From: Candidatus Marinarcus aquaticus
Lineage (GTDB): Bacteria > Campylobacterota > Campylobacteria > Campylobacterales > Arcobacteraceae
Assembly: GCF_004116335.1 (NCBI RefSeq)
Contig: NZ_PDKN01000001.1
Coordinates: 1-64,000, forward strand
Direction of reading: 5' to 3'
Length of the DNA stretch: 64,000 nt
The position numbers were made by a program, and so were the translations under genes. Below are positions 46,730 through 55,307 of this stretch, in pieces (the first letter of the stretch is position 1; every line of letters begins with the position of its first letter). Below the pieces are notes generated by a model that did no database searches, was not told the origin of the DNA, and saw only the letters and a list, made by a program, of their open reading frames with translations.

Positions 46730-47206
46730 ATGAAAATTGCAGTAATACAAGGTCCAAACTTAAACATGTTAGGCGTAAGAGAGCAAAATATTTATGGACC
46801 TATGTCATTAGAACAAATTCATGAGCAAATGAAAGCAAGTGCATCACAAAACGGTGTAGAGCTTGAGTTTTTTCAATCTAATTTAGAGGGTGAGATTGTC
46901 GATAAAATTCAAGAGTGTTTAGGTGAAGTTGATGGTATCATCATCAATCCAGCAGCATACACACACACTTCAATTGCAATCAAAGATGCTTTAGCAGCTG
47001 TGAACTTACCAACAGTAGAAGTACACATCTCTAATATCTATAAAAGAGAAGAGTTCAGACAAAAATCAATCACTGCAGGAAGCTCAACTGGAGTTATCTC
47101 TGGTTTTGGACCATTTGGTTACCACATGGCATTGATTGCATTAACACAAATTTTAAATGAAGTTAAAGCAATTCAAGAAGCGCAAAAGAAACAACAACAA
47201 GCATAA
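46730..47206 (+). CDS. aroQ: 3-Dehydroquinate dehydratase, type II
   Basis: AroQ dehydrates 3-dehydroquinate in the shikimate pathway. From ATG 46730 the protein has 158 residues with [16 protein letters not shown] (near 8-23, including the catalytic Tyr-containing flexible loop), [17 protein letters not shown] with the catalytic His (near 80-100), and [17 protein letters not shown] (near 100). An earlier in-frame start at 46688 would place the promoter inside the gene. The gene order aroQ, amidohydrolase, sppA matches Campylobacter. Confidence 0.96.
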   Translation: MKIAVIQGPNLNMLGVREQNIYGPMSLEQIHEQMKASASQNGVELEFFQSNLEGEIVDKIQECLGEVDGIIINPAAYTHTSIAIKDALAAVNLPTVEVHISNIYKREEFRQKSITAGSSTGVISGFGPFGYHMALIALTQILNEVKAIQEAQKKQQQA

Positions 47207-47208
47207 TA

Positions 47209-48429
47209 ATGAAAATTCTAAAAGCCTCTTGGCTTATTACGTCTAATGAGACCAACTGTATCATCCAAGATGGTGCGGTGGTCTATGACTCTACGATTAT
47301 TGATGTCAATGACATTCAAACCATCCAAAAAGATTATCCCAATGTTGAAGTGAAGGATTTAGGAGAGAACTCGGTTTTAATGCCAGGGTTAATCAACACA
47401 CACATTCACTTGGAGTTCAGTGCCAATAAAACTACACTGAAATATGGAAACTTTATGGATTGGTTGCACTCTGTGATTGCATCACGTGAAGAGTTGGTTT
47501 CTAAAGCCAATAAAGCACTCATTAAAAGTGAACTTGAAACGATTTTAAAATCAGGGACAACGACTATTGGAGCAATCAGTTCATACGCATTGGATTTAGA
47601 GCCTTGTTTAGAAACCCCATTGAATGTGGTCTATTTTAATGAGGTCATTGGTTCAAAGCAAGATATGATTGATACACTGTTTGCTGATTTTAAATCACGA
47701 TTGGCTCAAACACAACAACATAAAAGCAAACGGTTCATTCCTGCTGTTGCGATTCACTCACCTTACTCTGTGCACCCTTTTTTATTACGAGAAGTGGTGA
47801 AGCTTGCTAAAGAGCAAAGCTTGCCAGTAACCGCACACTTTTTAGAAAGCAGTGAAGAGAAAGAGTGGTTAGAAGAGAACAGTGGCGGCTTTTTGGACTT
47901 CTTCTTAAACTTCTTAGGACAAGACAAATCAGTGACCTCTGCACCAGAGTTTGTTAAGCAGTTTAAAGGTGTGAAACCTTTGAGTTTCACACACTGTGTG
48001 GAAGCCAATGAAGAGGAGTTGACATTGATAAAAGAGGTGGGTGGTTATATCAATCACTGTGCAACATCCAATCGAATTTTAAACAACACCAAACTGCACA
48101 TCAATAAACTGGGCGTTCCTTTTACTATTGGTACAGATGGTTTAAGTTCAAATAACTCTTTGAGTCTGTTTGATGAATTAAGAAATGCCTTGATGATTCA
48201 TGTGAATCAAAACATCAATACCTTAGCAGCCAAACTCATAAAGAGTGCAACAGCCAATGGAGCACAAGCTTTAGGCTTAAACAAAGGCGTATTGCAAAAA
48301 GGGTTTGATGCCGATATAATAGCGTTACACTTACCTGACAGTGTAAAAGAGCAAAGCGATGTATGCACGCATGTTATTTTGCATACAAAAAATGTTGAAC
48401 AAGTCATCATAGGAGGTGAACATGTCTAA
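47209..48429 (+). CDS. mqnX: Aminofutalosine deaminase-family amidohydrolase
   Basis: The 406-residue metal-dependent hydrolase has the amidohydrolase motifs THIHLE (near 65), HSPYSVHP (near 184), HFLES (near 206), SFTHC (near 262) and IGTDGLSSNNSLSLFDEL (near 304). In Campylobacterota this family deaminates aminofutalosine in the futalosine route to menaquinone, though related proteins deaminate S-adenosylhomocysteine or methylthioadenosine, so substrate is inferred. It starts 2 nt after aroQ and overlaps sppA by 8 nt. Confidence 0.85.
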   Translation: MKILKASWLITSNETNCIIQDGAVVYDSTIIDVNDIQTIQKDYPNVEVKDLGENSVLMPGLINTHIHLEFSANKTTLKYGNFMDWLHSVIASREELVSKANKALIKSELETILKSGTTTIGAISSYALDLEPCLETPLNVVYFNEVIGSKQDMIDTLFADFKSRLAQTQQHKSKRFIPAVAIHSPYSVHPFLLREVVKLAKEQSLPVTAHFLESSEEKEWLEENSGGFLDFFLNFLGQDKSVTSAPEFVKQFKGVKPLSFTHCVEANEEELTLIKEVGGYINHCATSNRILNNTKLHINKLGVPFTIGTDGLSSNNSLSLFDELRNALMIHVNQNINTLAAKLIKSATANGAQALGLNKGVLQKGFDADIIALHLPDSVKEQSDVCTHVILHTKNVEQVIIGGEHV

Positions 48430-49303
48430 TTTTTTCAGAATACTTTTTTTGCCTATTACGGCACCTTTAGATTTTATCACCAAATATTTTAAAACCATTG
48501 TCTTTTTAACCATTGTCTTTTTTGTTGTGACTTCATCAAATGAAGTGGACAAAGAGTTCAGTGTGGCAAACTTGCAAAAAATAGATTTAACGGGTCCCAT
48601 TTTAAATGTGGATAAAGTCTTAACACAAATCAATGAAGCTTCAAGTAATGCCAATATTCAAGGTGTGCTTTTAGATGTGAACTCTCCAGGTGGAGCAGTG
48701 GCACCTTCTGTGGAAGTAGCGTATGCAATTAAAGAGCTCGTTGCTAAAAAACCAGTAGTGGCATATGCCAGTGGTGTGATGGCAAGTGGAAGTTACTATG
48801 CTTCTATTTGGGCGAGTAAAATCATTGCCAACCCAGGAAGTATGGTGGGTTCGATTGGTGTGATTTTTCAAGGGGCAAATATTGAAGAGTTGATGCAAAA
48901 AATTGGTGTCAAAGCACAAACAGTAAAAGTAGGGCGATATAAAGAGACCGGAACATTTGCACGTGAGTGGAGCGAAGTAGAGAAGCAAGAGTTAGAGAGC
49001 GTAATCACAGATACATACAGTATGTTTGTCAATGACGTTGCAACGGCTCGAGGTTTAAAACCAAGTGAACACCAAACGTATGCAGATGCACATATTTTTA
49101 CTGCACGACAAGCAAAGATTGTAGGACTTATTGATGAGGTTGCTACGATTACTTATGCACAAAGCGAGCTGTATAAATTGGCCGAAGTTGAAAATCCTGT
49201 TTGGACAAAAGAGGATAAAATCGATAAGTTTATTGATAAACTTATTCAAGAAAGTGCTGCACAAATCAGCACCTATTTCTCTTCAGGCTTAAAAGCCTAC
49301 TAA
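48422..49303 (+). CDS. sppA: Signal peptide peptidase SppA (short form)
   Basis: SppA degrades leftover signal peptides at the inner membrane. The ATG at 48422 follows AGGAGG by 5 nt. The 293-residue protein has one N-terminal membrane helix (about 22-42), the catalytic serine region ASGVMASGSYYAS (near 120), GSMVGSIGVI, and a conserved lysine in VGRYKETG (near 173), giving the Ser/Lys dyad of the family. Length is that of the single-domain form. A strong terminator follows. Confidence 0.94.
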   Translation: MSNFFRILFLPITAPLDFITKYFKTIVFLTIVFFVVTSSNEVDKEFSVANLQKIDLTGPILNVDKVLTQINEASSNANIQGVLLDVNSPGGAVAPSVEVAYAIKELVAKKPVVAYASGVMASGSYYASIWASKIIANPGSMVGSIGVIFQGANIEELMQKIGVKAQTVKVGRYKETGTFAREWSEVEKQELESVITDTYSMFVNDVATARGLKPSEHQTYADAHIFTARQAKIVGLIDEVATITYAQSELYKLAEVENPVWTKEDKIDKFIDKLIQESAAQISTYFSSGLKAY

Positions 49304-49317
49304 GACAAAATAAAAAG

Positions 49318-49347
49318 AGGCAAAGCTTATAAGCTTTACCTTTTTTT
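49318..49347 (+). terminator. Rho-independent terminator after sppA
   Basis: The arms AGG-c-AAAGCTT and AAGCTTT-a-CCT pair with one internal mismatch and are followed by seven T residues. Confidence 0.85.
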
Positions 49348-49487
49348 ATAATTGTGTTATACTCCGAAAAATATTGTAACCAAGCATACATACATCTTTG
49401 TTTTTATCTGAATTATAATTTATCATAGTTTCCTTCATCAACCAAGATTATCATCTCATTACGTATTAAATTTATCAAAGGACATGA

Positions 49488-50846
49488 ATGTCATTTTCAC
49501 AATTAGGACTGAATCCTAATATTTTAAAAGCAATCAAAGAGCAAGGGTATAGCAAACCCACTTTGATTCAAAAAGAGGCCATCCCAATGGTATTAGGCCG
49601 ACATGATATTTTAGCAGCAGCGCAAACGGGTACGGGTAAAACGGCTGCATTTACGCTGCCACTTTTAGAAATTATGAGTAACAAAAAGGGTAAAAAAGAG
49701 AACAAACCTTTTATTAAAGCACTCATTCTAACGCCAACACGAGAACTTGCAGCACAAGTTGCACAAAATATTGAAGCTTATAGTCAATATCTTCCTTTAA
49801 AAACAGCAGTGATATTTGGGGGTGTGGGCATTAACTCTCAAAAATCTCTTCTACGAAAAGGAGTGGATATTGTGATTGCTACTCCAGGAAGATTACTTGA
49901 CCATGTGGGGCAAAAAAGCATCGACTTATCACGAGTTGAGTTTTTGGTTTTAGATGAAGCAGACAGAATGTTGGATATGGGATTTATTCATGATATCAAA
50001 AAAGTGATGGCACATATCCCAAAACATCGACAAACATTACTGTTTTCTGCTACGTTTTCAAAAGAGATTAAAGCACTCTCTCAAACATTGTTGAATGAAC
50101 CCAAACTTGTGGAAGTAACCAAAAGCAACAGTTCGTCTGAACAGGTCAATCAAGTGGTTCATTATGTGCTTAAAGATAAAAAAAGAACACTTTTAAGCTC
50201 TTTAATACGTACAGAAAATTGGAATCAAGTATTGGTCTTTACTCGAACCAAACATGGGGCGAATAAATTGAGTGATTACTTGAATCAATGCAATATCAGT
50301 GCAGCAGCCATTCATGGAAATAAATCACAAGGGGCAAGAACCAAAGCACTCAATGATTTTAAAGCCAAAACCATCAAAGTACTTGTAGCAACCGATATTG
50401 CTGCAAGAGGGATTGATATTGAGCTTTTACCTCACGTGGTTAATTTTGAGTTGCCCAATATACCTGAAGATTATGTGCACAGAATTGGTCGAACCGGACG
50501 AGCGGGCAATGAAGGTGTTGCAATGTCGTTGGTTTGCTCTGAAGAGTTGGAATTTTTAGAGAACATTGAAAAACTCATTAAGATGAAAATTGAAGTTAAA
50601 GAGGTTGAAGGTTTTACGATAAAGGCTTTGAAAAAAGTACAAACAGCCAAAAAACAGAACAACTTTAAACGAAGAAGTAATCATGCCTCAAAAGAGAGTG
50701 GGGCAATGAATGGTTCGTTTAAAACAGAAAAACAAAAAGAGCGAAAGAGTTTTGATAAGGCTCAACCAAGAGGTGAAAAAACAAGTCATCCAAGAAGAAA
50801 CTCGAATGCTCAAAGAAATTCGAGCAATAAAAAAGGCAGAAGTTAA
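49488..50846 (+). CDS. DEAD-box RNA helicase (RhlE-like)
   Basis: The 452-residue ATP-dependent RNA helicase has the Q motif ([14 protein letters not shown], then PTLIQ), AQTGTGKT (motif I, near 46), PTRELA (near 85), [17 protein letters not shown] (motif II, near 150), SAT (near 183), and [11 protein letters not shown] (motif VI, near 330). A basic Lys/Arg/Ser/Asn-rich tail of about 70 residues follows, as in RhlE-type proteins that act on ribosome assembly and RNA decay. Its 5' leader after the sppA terminator is about 140 nt, long for this genome, so post-transcriptional control is possible. Confidence 0.94.
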   Translation: MSFSQLGLNPNILKAIKEQGYSKPTLIQKEAIPMVLGRHDILAAAQTGTGKTAAFTLPLLEIMSNKKGKKENKPFIKALILTPTRELAAQVAQNIEAYSQYLPLKTAVIFGGVGINSQKSLLRKGVDIVIATPGRLLDHVGQKSIDLSRVEFLVLDEADRMLDMGFIHDIKKVMAHIPKHRQTLLFSATFSKEIKALSQTLLNEPKLVEVTKSNSSSEQVNQVVHYVLKDKKRTLLSSLIRTENWNQVLVFTRTKHGANKLSDYLNQCNISAAAIHGNKSQGARTKALNDFKAKTIKVLVATDIAARGIDIELLPHVVNFELPNIPEDYVHRIGRTGRAGNEGVAMSLVCSEELEFLENIEKLIKMKIEVKEVEGFTIKALKKVQTAKKQNNFKRRSNHASKESGAMNGSFKTEKQKERKSFDKAQPRGEKTSHPRRNSNAQRNSSNKKGRS

Positions 50847-50859
50847 AAACTCCTGCCTT
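50833..50859 (-). terminator. Bidirectional terminator between the helicase and ackA
   Basis: AAGGCAG-a-AGTT pairs with AACT-c-CTGCCTT. On the minus strand seven T residues follow (ackA side); the + strand side has only a short T run. It overlaps the helicase stop codon. Confidence 0.75.
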
Positions 50860-50877
50860 ATAGTTATGAAGCAAAAA

Positions 50878-52077
50878 CTATTTTGCTCCAGTAACCACTT
50901 TATACGTATCGTTAGCAATAACATACTCTTCGTTTGTAGGGATAACGAAGATTCGTGCAGCTGAACTGTTTGTTGCGATGTCTCTTGCATCACTTCTTCT
51001 TTTGTTGTTTTTAGTTGGGTCGATGATTAATCCCATACCATCCAGACCAGCACAAACAATCTCTCGAATCAGTGAAGAGTTCTCACCAATACCACCTGTG
51101 AAACATAATGCATCTACACCATCAAGTGCAGCCACATATGAACCAACATATTTTTTAATGTTATAAGCAACCATCTCAACCGCTAATCGACATCGGTCAT
51201 CACCTTGTTGCATCCCTTCAAGAACTTCTCTAAGGTCAGAAGATTTTCCTGAAATTCCTAAGATTCCTGATTTTTTGTTCATAACATCAAGTGTTTCATT
51301 GATCGTCATACCCTCTTGGTTCATCATGTAACTAATAGCACCTGCTCCAACGTCACCTGCTCTTGTTCCCATCATTAAACCTTGAACAGGGGTAAGTCCC
51401 ATAGAAGTATCAATACATTTACCGTTTAATACTGCACTTACAGAAGAACCGTTACCTAAATGACATACGATGATTCTTGTGTTGTGTTTTTTGTCTAACA
51501 TTCCTCGTGCTTCATTTGATACGAAGAAGTGGCTTGTTCCGTGGAAACCATACTTTCTGATACCATGTTTAGAGTATTGCTCATATGGTAATGCATACAT
51601 ATATGCATAATCAGGCATAGTTTGGTGGAATGCTGTATCAAATACAGCAACATTTGGTTTACCAGGCATTAGCTCTTGGCAAATTTCCATACCCATAATG
51701 TTCGCTGGGTTGTGTAAAGGTGCTAATGGAATCAACTTTTTCATTGTTTCGATTACTTTTTCAGTGACCATAACTGAACCAGAGAACTCTTCACCACCGT
51801 GAACTGCTCTGTGTCCAATAGCTTCAATATCATCAATAGAGTTGATTACTTTACCTTCACCATCTGTTAGAGTTCGAAGTACTAACTCAATGGCTTCTTT
51901 GTGTGTTGGCATAGAAACATCAATTTGTAGTTTTTGTCCATCACCGAATTCGTGTTTTAAAACACCATCTATACCAATTCTTTCACATAGCCCTGAAGCT
52001 AATAAATCTTTTGTTACTGGGTTCATTAATTGATACTTTAATGAAGAACTTCCTGCATTTAAAATGAATACTAACAT
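50878..52077 (-). CDS. ackA: Acetate kinase (first copy)
   Basis: AckA interconverts acetyl-phosphate plus ADP with acetate plus ATP. The 399-residue protein has LNAGSSSLKYQL at the N-terminus, VHGGEEFSG (near 93), PNVAVFDTAFHQTMP (near 138), GFHGTSH (near 175), CHLGNGSS (near 203) and GGIGENSS (near 325). It lies 31 nt downstream of pta, so pta-ackA form one operon. A second acetate kinase gene lies on the other side of pta at 53346; the two proteins are clearly paralogous but differ throughout. Confidence 0.96.
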   Translation of the reverse strand: MLVFILNAGSSSLKYQLMNPVTKDLLASGLCERIGIDGVLKHEFGDGQKLQIDVSMPTHKEAIELVLRTLTDGEGKVINSIDDIEAIGHRAVHGGEEFSGSVMVTEKVIETMKKLIPLAPLHNPANIMGMEICQELMPGKPNVAVFDTAFHQTMPDYAYMYALPYEQYSKHGIRKYGFHGTSHFFVSNEARGMLDKKHNTRIIVCHLGNGSSVSAVLNGKCIDTSMGLTPVQGLMMGTRAGDVGAGAISYMMNQEGMTINETLDVMNKKSGILGISGKSSDLREVLEGMQQGDDRCRLAVEMVAYNIKKYVGSYVAALDGVDALCFTGGIGENSSLIREIVCAGLDGMGLIIDPTKNNKRRSDARDIATNSSAARIFVIPTNEEYVIANDTYKVVTGAK

Positions 52078-52108
52078 CGATTTAATCCTTTACGTTTATT
52101 TATTTGAA

Positions 52109-53101
52109 TTAACATTGTGTTGCAGTGATTGCAACTAAGTTTGAGATATCTTCTACTGAACAACCTCTTGAAAGGTCATTAACAGGTTTTGCTAAACCTT
52201 GTACGATTGGTCCGTGAGCATCTGCACCAGCAAATCTTTGAACCAATTTATACCCGATATTTCCTGCTTGTAAGTCAGGGAAAACCAATACGTTTGCACT
52301 CCCAGCTACTTTAGAATCGGGTGCTTTTTTCTTACCGATTGCTTCAACAATCGCTGCATCTGCTTGCATTTCACCATCAAATGCAAAATCTACATTTCTA
52401 TCTTTTAAAATTTGTACAGCGTTTTGAACCTTATCGACTAATGGGTGTTTTGCACTTCCCATAGTTGAGAAAGAGAGCATGGCTACTTTTGGCTCTAAAC
52501 CAACTACACTTCGTGCAGTTGCTGCAGTTGAAGCTGCGATATCAGCAAGTTGTTCAGCGGTTGGGTCAGGTAATACAGCACAATCTCCAAATAAAATGAG
52601 ACCGTTATCTCCAAACTGTCCATCTTTTGTCTCCATAACAAATGTCGATGAAACAGTTTTAATCCCCGGTGCAGTCTTAATTACTTGAATAGCAGCTCTT
52701 AATACATCTGCAGTAGCAGAGTTAGAACCAGCAACTAATCCATCTGCATCACCAAGTCGTACCATCATACAACCAAAAAATCTTGGTTCAGTTGTCATAA
52801 TCTTTCTTGCTTCAGCTTCGCTTAAGCCTTTCGATTTTCTTAACTCAACCAATTCGTTTACATATGCATCAATATTGGCAAATGATTTAGGATCAATGAT
52901 GGTTGCTCCTTGGATATTTGCACCACATTTTGCTGCATCTGCTTTGATTGTATCTTCATTTCCAATTAACACTACTTTAGCAGTTTTGTCATTGAGTACT
53001 TGCTCAGTGGCTTTTAATACTCTTTCGTCTTCAGACTCCGGAAGTACGATAGTTTTTAGCTCTTTTCTAGCATTATCTTTAATACTGTCAATTAGACCCA
53101 T
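52109..53101 (-). CDS. pta: Phosphate acetyltransferase (short form)
   Basis: Pta exchanges acetyl between CoA and phosphate. The 330-residue protein is the short catalytic PTA/PTB form without the N-terminal regulatory domains of E. coli Pta: LPESEDERVLKATE (near 20), GLVAGSNSATADVLRAA (near 122), LSFSTMGSAKHP (near 210), DGEMQADAA (near 242), NVLVFPDLQAGNIGYK (near 270), and the end LSRGCSVEDI. AAGGAA precedes the ATG at 53101. Its promoter carries the TAGCAT direct repeat. With AckA it can activate acetate brought in by the two ActP permeases encoded upstream. Confidence 0.96.
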   Translation of the reverse strand: MGLIDSIKDNARKELKTIVLPESEDERVLKATEQVLNDKTAKVVLIGNEDTIKADAAKCGANIQGATIIDPKSFANIDAYVNELVELRKSKGLSEAEARKIMTTEPRFFGCMMVRLGDADGLVAGSNSATADVLRAAIQVIKTAPGIKTVSSTFVMETKDGQFGDNGLILFGDCAVLPDPTAEQLADIAASTAATARSVVGLEPKVAMLSFSTMGSAKHPLVDKVQNAVQILKDRNVDFAFDGEMQADAAIVEAIGKKKAPDSKVAGSANVLVFPDLQAGNIGYKLVQRFAGADAHGPIVQGLAKPVNDLSRGCSVEDISNLVAITATQC

Positions 53102-53131
53102 TCAAATTCCTTTCTGATTTAGTGGACATAG

Positions 53132-53166
53132 ATTATAGTTTAAAAACGTAGCATTAAAATAGCATT
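53132..53166 (-). promoter_or_regulatory. pta promoter: 11-nt-period direct repeat and TATAAT
   Basis: Two 7-bp repeats TAGCATT separated by AAAA (53149-53166, written on the + strand) end 11 nt before a perfect TATAAT (53137-53132 on the minus strand), in the place of the -35 box. The proximal repeat lies 48 nt before the pta start. Two 7-mers, a 4-nt A-rich spacer and about 10-11 nt to the -10 box is the layout of a PhoB-type activator site. Confidence 0.75.
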
Positions 53167-53333
53167 GTAATTGAGCCATAATCTATAGTAAAAGAACATT
53201 TTATATTATCTTTTCAAAAATGTACATAAATTCTACATATATACAGATAAAAAAAATATGTGGGAATTTTCGTAATATTTTGAAATTTATTTTTGTGATT
53301 GTTTAAATAAAATTGAAGTAAATAAGTTAGTTT

Positions 53334-53360
53334 TTAACAAAAGCATTAAGCTTTTGTTAA
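53334..53360 (-). repeat. Perfect stem at the 3' end of the second ackA
   Basis: TTAACAAAAGC and GCTTTTGTTAA (11 bp, 5-nt loop) span the stop codon. On the minus strand A residues follow, not T, so this is not a standard terminator. It may protect the mRNA end. Confidence 0.6.
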
Positions 53361-54536
53361 GTTATAGGTGTCATTTGCAATGACAAACTCTTCATTGGTT
53401 GGAATGACATATATTTTTGTTTTTGAAGCTTCTGAGTTCACCTCGCGGGTGCCTTTTGTTCTTTTTTTATTTTTGTTTTTATCCAGTTCAATGCCCATGA
53501 ACTCTAAACCTTCGCACACTTTTTCTCGTATGACATCAGCATTCTCACCCACTCCTGCTGTGAAACAAATGGCATCAACACCACCCATGACACCTGCGTA
53601 TGAGCAGATATATTTTTTAATACGGCTGCATTTTAAATCAATCGCCAATTGTGCTCTGGAGTCCCCTTTTTCACTGGCTTCAATGATTTCTCTTAAGTCT
53701 GAACTCACCCCAGATACTCCTAAAAGACCTGATTTTTTGTTTAAATAATCCACCACTTCATTGGCACTCATTTGTTTTTTCTCCATTAAAAATGAGATAA
53801 CAGCAGGGTCCAAATCGCCTGAACGTGTTCCCATCATTAAACCTTCTAATGGTGTCAGACCCATTGATGTGTCAACTGATTTTCCATCTTTAACGGCACA
53901 AATAGAAGAACCGTTTCCTAAATGACACACAATGATTTTTGACTCTTTTTTGTCCAACAGTTTGGCTGCTACACTTGAGACATAGTTGTGACTGGTACCG
54001 TGAAAACCATATTTTCTGATTTTATGTTCCGTGTAATCTTCATAAGGAAGTGCATACATAAAACTGCTTGCTGGCATGGTTTGATGAAATGCCGTATCAA
54101 ATACTGCTACATTGGGTTTTCCAGGTATTAACTCCATACAAATTTTAATGCCCAAAATGTGTGCTGGGTTGTGTAAAGGCGCCAGCGGGATGAGTTTTTC
54201 AAGTTTTCTTAGAACGTTATCATCAATAATGACTGATTCATGAAAATACTCTCCGCCATGTACAACACGGTGTCCAATGGCATCAATATCTTTTTCAATG
54301 GTATCCACAACCTTTTGAGGCCCTTCAACCAGAAGCTTCAGTACATGTGCAATTGCTTCTTTGTGGGTAGGAAGATCTATTTCCGTGGTTGTTTTTAATT
54401 CATTCGCATCGTGAATAATTCGCCCATCAATACCAATTCGTTCACATAACCCTGAAGCTAAAACTCGGTGAGTTGCGTGATTCATCAATTGATATTTCAG
54501 TGAAGAACTTCCTGCGTTTAAAATAAATATTAACAT
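53346..54536 (-). CDS. ackA: Acetate kinase (second copy)
   Basis: From ATG 54536, with AGAGGG upstream, the protein has 396 residues; a TTG at 54602 would add 22 unrelated residues. All AckA motifs are present: LNAGSSSLKYQL, VHGGEYFHE, FDTAFHQTMP, GFHGTSHNYV, CHLGNGSSIC and AGVGENADVI. It keeps the catalytic residues but differs widely from the copy at 50878, so the duplication is old or one copy was acquired. It has a separate promoter region with two GTACA-N5-TGTAC palindromes and sits 244 nt upstream of pta, outside the pta-ackA operon. Confidence 0.95.
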   Translation of the reverse strand: MLIFILNAGSSSLKYQLMNHATHRVLASGLCERIGIDGRIIHDANELKTTTEIDLPTHKEAIAHVLKLLVEGPQKVVDTIEKDIDAIGHRVVHGGEYFHESVIIDDNVLRKLEKLIPLAPLHNPAHILGIKICMELIPGKPNVAVFDTAFHQTMPASSFMYALPYEDYTEHKIRKYGFHGTSHNYVSSVAAKLLDKKESKIIVCHLGNGSSICAVKDGKSVDTSMGLTPLEGLMMGTRSGDLDPAVISFLMEKKQMSANEVVDYLNKKSGLLGVSGVSSDLREIIEASEKGDSRAQLAIDLKCSRIKKYICSYAGVMGGVDAICFTAGVGENADVIREKVCEGLEFMGIELDKNKNKKRTKGTREVNSEASKTKIYVIPTNEEFVIANDTYNLTKA

Positions 54537-54596
54537 CTGTTGCCCTCTTTTAATAATAAAGTTGAATATTTTACCACAAAAGTATGTAAAAGATGT

Positions 54597-54689
54597 GTAC
54601 AAGTATTGTACGGCATAAAGCGGGCTGTTATTATGCTTTATGCTGATATTATGTAGGAACTAAAAGTAAAGTGTGTACAGAAATTGTAC
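54597..54689 (-). promoter_or_regulatory. Two GTACA-N5-TGTAC palindromes upstream of the second ackA
   Basis: The same 5-5-5 palindrome occurs twice, at 54597-54611 (GTACA-AGTAT-TGTAC) and 54675-54689 (GTACA-GAAAT-TGTAC), centred 78 nt apart. The first lies about 60 nt before the start, the second next to the exonuclease stop codon. Their identical arms and spacing suggest an operator for one dimeric regulator. An imperfect AT-rich -10 (TAAAAT) is nearer the gene. Confidence 0.55.
54613..54643 (-). repeat. Hairpin between the exonuclease gene and the second ackA
   Basis: GCATAAAGC and GCTTTATGC form a perfect 9-bp stem with a 13-nt GC-richer loop, between the two GTACA palindromes. No T tract follows on the minus strand. 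Confidence 0.55.
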
Positions 54690-55307
54690 TTACAGTTTTA
54701 CTTTGGGTTGATTTTTGAGTTTTAAAAACATCATGGAAGTCATAATGGCATCATTAAATGCATCATGTTTTCCAAGGTGTGGTATGTCCAAATCTTTCAT
54801 AATTGTATCAAATCGTAGGTCGATGTGCCCTTGAGGTATGGCTTCAATTTTCCAGTCATGATAAATTGCAGATACTTCATGTCGTTTATTGGGAAGTTTG
54901 ATGCCCAAACTTGGTTTGATGTATTTGTTAATCATGGCCACATCAAACTCTAAAAAGTATCCTACTAAAGTACGATTTCCAATGAAATGTAAAAATTCAT
55001 TTACAACTTCATTGATACCTTCTGCTTCTTCTAAGTCACACTCTCTGATGTGATGCACTTTAATGGCTTCGATTTGAAGTTTTGTTTTAGGTTTAACGAA
55101 CTTCACAAACTTCTTACTGGATACAATGGTGTTCTCTTTAATAATGACCGCACCTATAGAGATGATGTCATCTTTTTGTACGTTTAATCCCGTGGTTTCA
55201 CAATCAAAACAGACATACTCATCTGGATGAGGCTTTTCAAATAAAAAAGTGTATTGCTCATCTTTGAGCCCTTTTTTGTTGTAGTAGTTTTTTATCGTTC
55301 TAAACAT
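54690..55307 (-). CDS. DnaQ-like 3'-5' exonuclease (copy A)
   Basis: The 205-residue protein is a DEDDh exonuclease: Asp and Glu in FDCETTGL (near 34), Asp in LEFDVAMI (near 119) and His/Asp in GKHDAFNDAIMT (near 182-188). It is not the replicative epsilon subunit by context: its start overlaps the end of a cNMP/CBS/DUF294 gene by 8 nt, a pairing found near acetate permease genes in many bacteria. Its substrate there is unknown. Copy B at 61803 has the same design. Confidence 0.9.
   Translation of the reverse strand: MFRTIKNYYNKKGLKDEQYTFLFEKPHPDEYVCFDCETTGLNVQKDDIISIGAVIIKENTIVSSKKFVKFVKPKTKLQIEAIKVHHIRECDLEEAEGINEVVNEFLHFIGNRTLVGYFLEFDVAMINKYIKPSLGIKLPNKRHEVSAIYHDWKIEAIPQGHIDLRFDTIMKDLDIPHLGKHDAFNDAIMTSMMFLKLKNQPKVKL

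Noticed and set aside
46664-46750. Extended N-terminus of the M24 peptidase
   Set aside because: It would overlap the divergent aroQ promoter and start; the residues are unlike the family, and ATG 46663 has a good ribosome site.
54614-54643. Fifth copy of the acetate direct repeat before ackA copy 2
   Set aside because: ATGCT occurs twice here but 7 nt apart and not as TAGCAT pairs at 11 nt, so it does not fit the motif.
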